Under the pieces are notes generated by a model. It was not told where the DNA came from. It did no database searches and was given only the letters and a program-made list of their open reading frames with translations. A stretch of 22,515 nucleotides of DNA from JAHEJV01 sp964653555 (GTDB taxonomy: Bacteria; Myxococcota_A; UBA9160; SMWR01): the NCBI GenBank assembly GCA_964653555.1, contig CAZZFT010000082.1:1-22515 (forward strand). The letters are read 5' to 3'. Positions within the stretch are counted from its first letter, which is position 1; each line of letters opens with the position of its first letter. The position numbers and the translations under genes are program-made. Below, in pieces: positions 21,620-22,515 of this stretch.

Positions 21620-22515
21620 GTGGACGAGGCCGGCGACGGCTTCCAGGGGGCGCTCGATCTCTTCCTCCGCCAAGCGCTGGGCGCCGCGCTCGTGGGCGCC
21701 CGGCGGCTGTCCGGTGGCGCGAGCCAGGAGACCTGGGCCGTGGACGCGGAGCAGGAGGGCCTGTCCAGGGCCTGGATCCTCCGCCGCCGGCCCGGAGGCG
21801 CGACGGACGCGGCCACCGTCGCGATCCCGCTCGAGACCGAGGCGGAGCTGCTGCGCCTGGCGCGGGAGGCTCGTGTGCCGGTTCCCGCGGTGCAGCGCGT
21901 GCTCGCGGCCGAGGACGGCCTCGGCTCGGGCTACCTGATGGAGCGCCTCGAGGGCGAGACGATCCCGCGCCGCATCCTGCGCGACGATGCCTACGCCGCG
22001 GCGCGCCCCGGGCTCGCGCGCCAGTGCGGAGCGATCCTGGCCCGCCTCCACGCGGTGCCGCGCGCGACGCTGCCGTCGCTGCCGTTCGCGCCCGCCGACG
22101 TGCAGTGGCGACAGTACCGCGACGTCTACGACGGCTTCGACCGGCCCCGCCCGGTGCTCGAGCTCGCCTTTCGCTGGATCGAGGACCGGCTCGGCGACGT
22201 CTCGCTCGACGCCTCTGCCGCGACCCTGGTGCACGGCGACTTCCGGCACGGGAACCTGCTCGTCGACGGCGCGGGCGTGCGTGGCGTCCTCGACTGGGAG
22301 CTCGCCCATTTGGGCGATCCGGTCGAAGATCTGGGCTGGATCTGCGTGAACTCCTGGCGCTTCGGAAACGTCGACCTGCCCGTCGGTGGCTTCGGCACCC
22401 GGGAGGAGCTCCGGGCCGGCTACCGCGAGGCCGGCGGCGATTCCGTGGACGGGGAGCGCATGCGCTTCTGGGAGGTGATGGGCTCGCTCAAGTGGGGCGT
22501 CATGTGCATGATGAT
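21620..22515 (+). CDS. APH/ACAD10-like phosphotransferase (3' end outside window)
   Basis: 298 residues visible, open to the right edge. GTG 21620 is chosen because AGGTGG lies 8 bases upstream and only 3 bases separate it from the previous stop. An N-lobe with LSGGASQETWAVD and GYLMERLEGETIPRR leads to the kinase core. The core has the catalytic-loop motif LVHGDFRHGNLLVD (His205, Asp207) and the metal-binding VLDWELAHLGDPVEDLGW (Asp225). This pattern matches aminoglycoside-phosphotransferase-fold kinases such as the N-terminal domain of ACAD10/11, which act on hydroxyacyl substrates, rather than true antibiotic-resistance enzymes. With the DUF7064-like gene it may serve lipid or acyl-CoA metabolism. 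Confidence 0.85.
   Translation, partial: MDEAGDGFQGALDLFLRQALGAALVGARRLSGGASQETWAVDAEQEGLSRAWILRRRPGGATDAATVAIPLETEAELLRLAREARVPVPAVQRVLAAEDGLGSGYLMERLEGETIPRRILRDDAYAAARPGLARQCGAILARLHAVPRATLPSLPFAPADVQWRQYRDVYDGFDRPRPVLELAFRWIEDRLGDVSLDASAATLVHGDFRHGNLLVDGAGVRGVLDWELAHLGDPVEDLGWICVNSWRFGNVDLPVGGFGTREELRAGYREAGGDSVDGERMRFWEVMGSLKWGVMCMM

Noticed and set aside
19370..22309. 979-codon open frame on the minus strand spanning phoU to the kinase gene
   Set aside because: It runs antisense through phoU, the DUF7064-like gene and the kinase, and out of frame through the chalcone-isomerase-like gene. Its composition is His/Arg/Gly/Ala-rich low complexity typical of a shadow frame in GC-rich DNA.
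21620..22515. Antibiotic-resistance aminoglycoside phosphotransferase
   Set aside because: It has the kinase fold motifs, but the DWELAHLGDPVEDLGW pattern and the neighbour are typical of ACAD10/11-like metabolic kinases.

Overview
This is a GC-rich (visually near 70%), gene-dense stretch of a Gram-negative chromosome. Outer-membrane receptors, a TonB/ExbB/ExbD energising module, a porin, a lipoprotein and a PEP-CTERM protein all point to a double-membrane cell. The gene mix (long-form PstC/PstA, TtpC-type TonB operon, PEP-CTERM protein, DUF7064-like and ACAD10-like kinase genes) fits a deltaproteobacterial, Myxococcota, Binatota or related lineage. That placement is an inference; no rRNA or marker gene is present.

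Layout. (1) 2-355: the end of a CHAD-domain protein, a fold known to bind polyphosphate. (2) 485-6285: seven same-strand genes (DUF3450-like coiled-coil protein, TtpC-like long ExbB, ExbB, two ExbDs, TonB, TPR protein). This matches the Vibrio TonB2/Ttp operon plus one extra ExbD. (3) 6374-9871: a large TonB-dependent receptor with a carboxypeptidase-regulatory-like N-terminal domain. (4) 10149-11888: a secreted beta-helix-like protein with a PEP-CTERM anchor, then 11973-12869, a lipoprotein of unknown function. (5) 13194-14525: a phosphate-porin-like outer-membrane protein. (6) 14664-20074: the high-affinity phosphate system pstS-pstC-pstA-pstB-phoU. (7) 20053-22515: apparently unrelated genes: a chalcone-isomerase-like protein on the minus strand, a DUF7064/7065-like protein, and a truncated APH-family kinase.

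The most striking signal is regulatory. Pentamers close to TTCAC or GTCAC recur with 11-base phasing, the geometry of PhoB boxes, upstream of the DUF3450/TonB operon, the beta-helix gene, the porin gene and pstS. A weaker copy precedes the TonB-dependent receptor. The simplest reading is one phosphate-starvation regulon. A dedicated TonB motor and receptor, and a cell-surface beta-helix protein, would capture or import a phosphorus-containing compound across the outer membrane. The porin would offer a passive route, and PstSCAB would move phosphate through the inner membrane under PhoU control. No phoB, phoR or phosphatase gene lies in the window, and the substrate of the receptor cannot be read from sequence. 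I saw no tRNA, rRNA, CRISPR array, insertion sequence or integrase.
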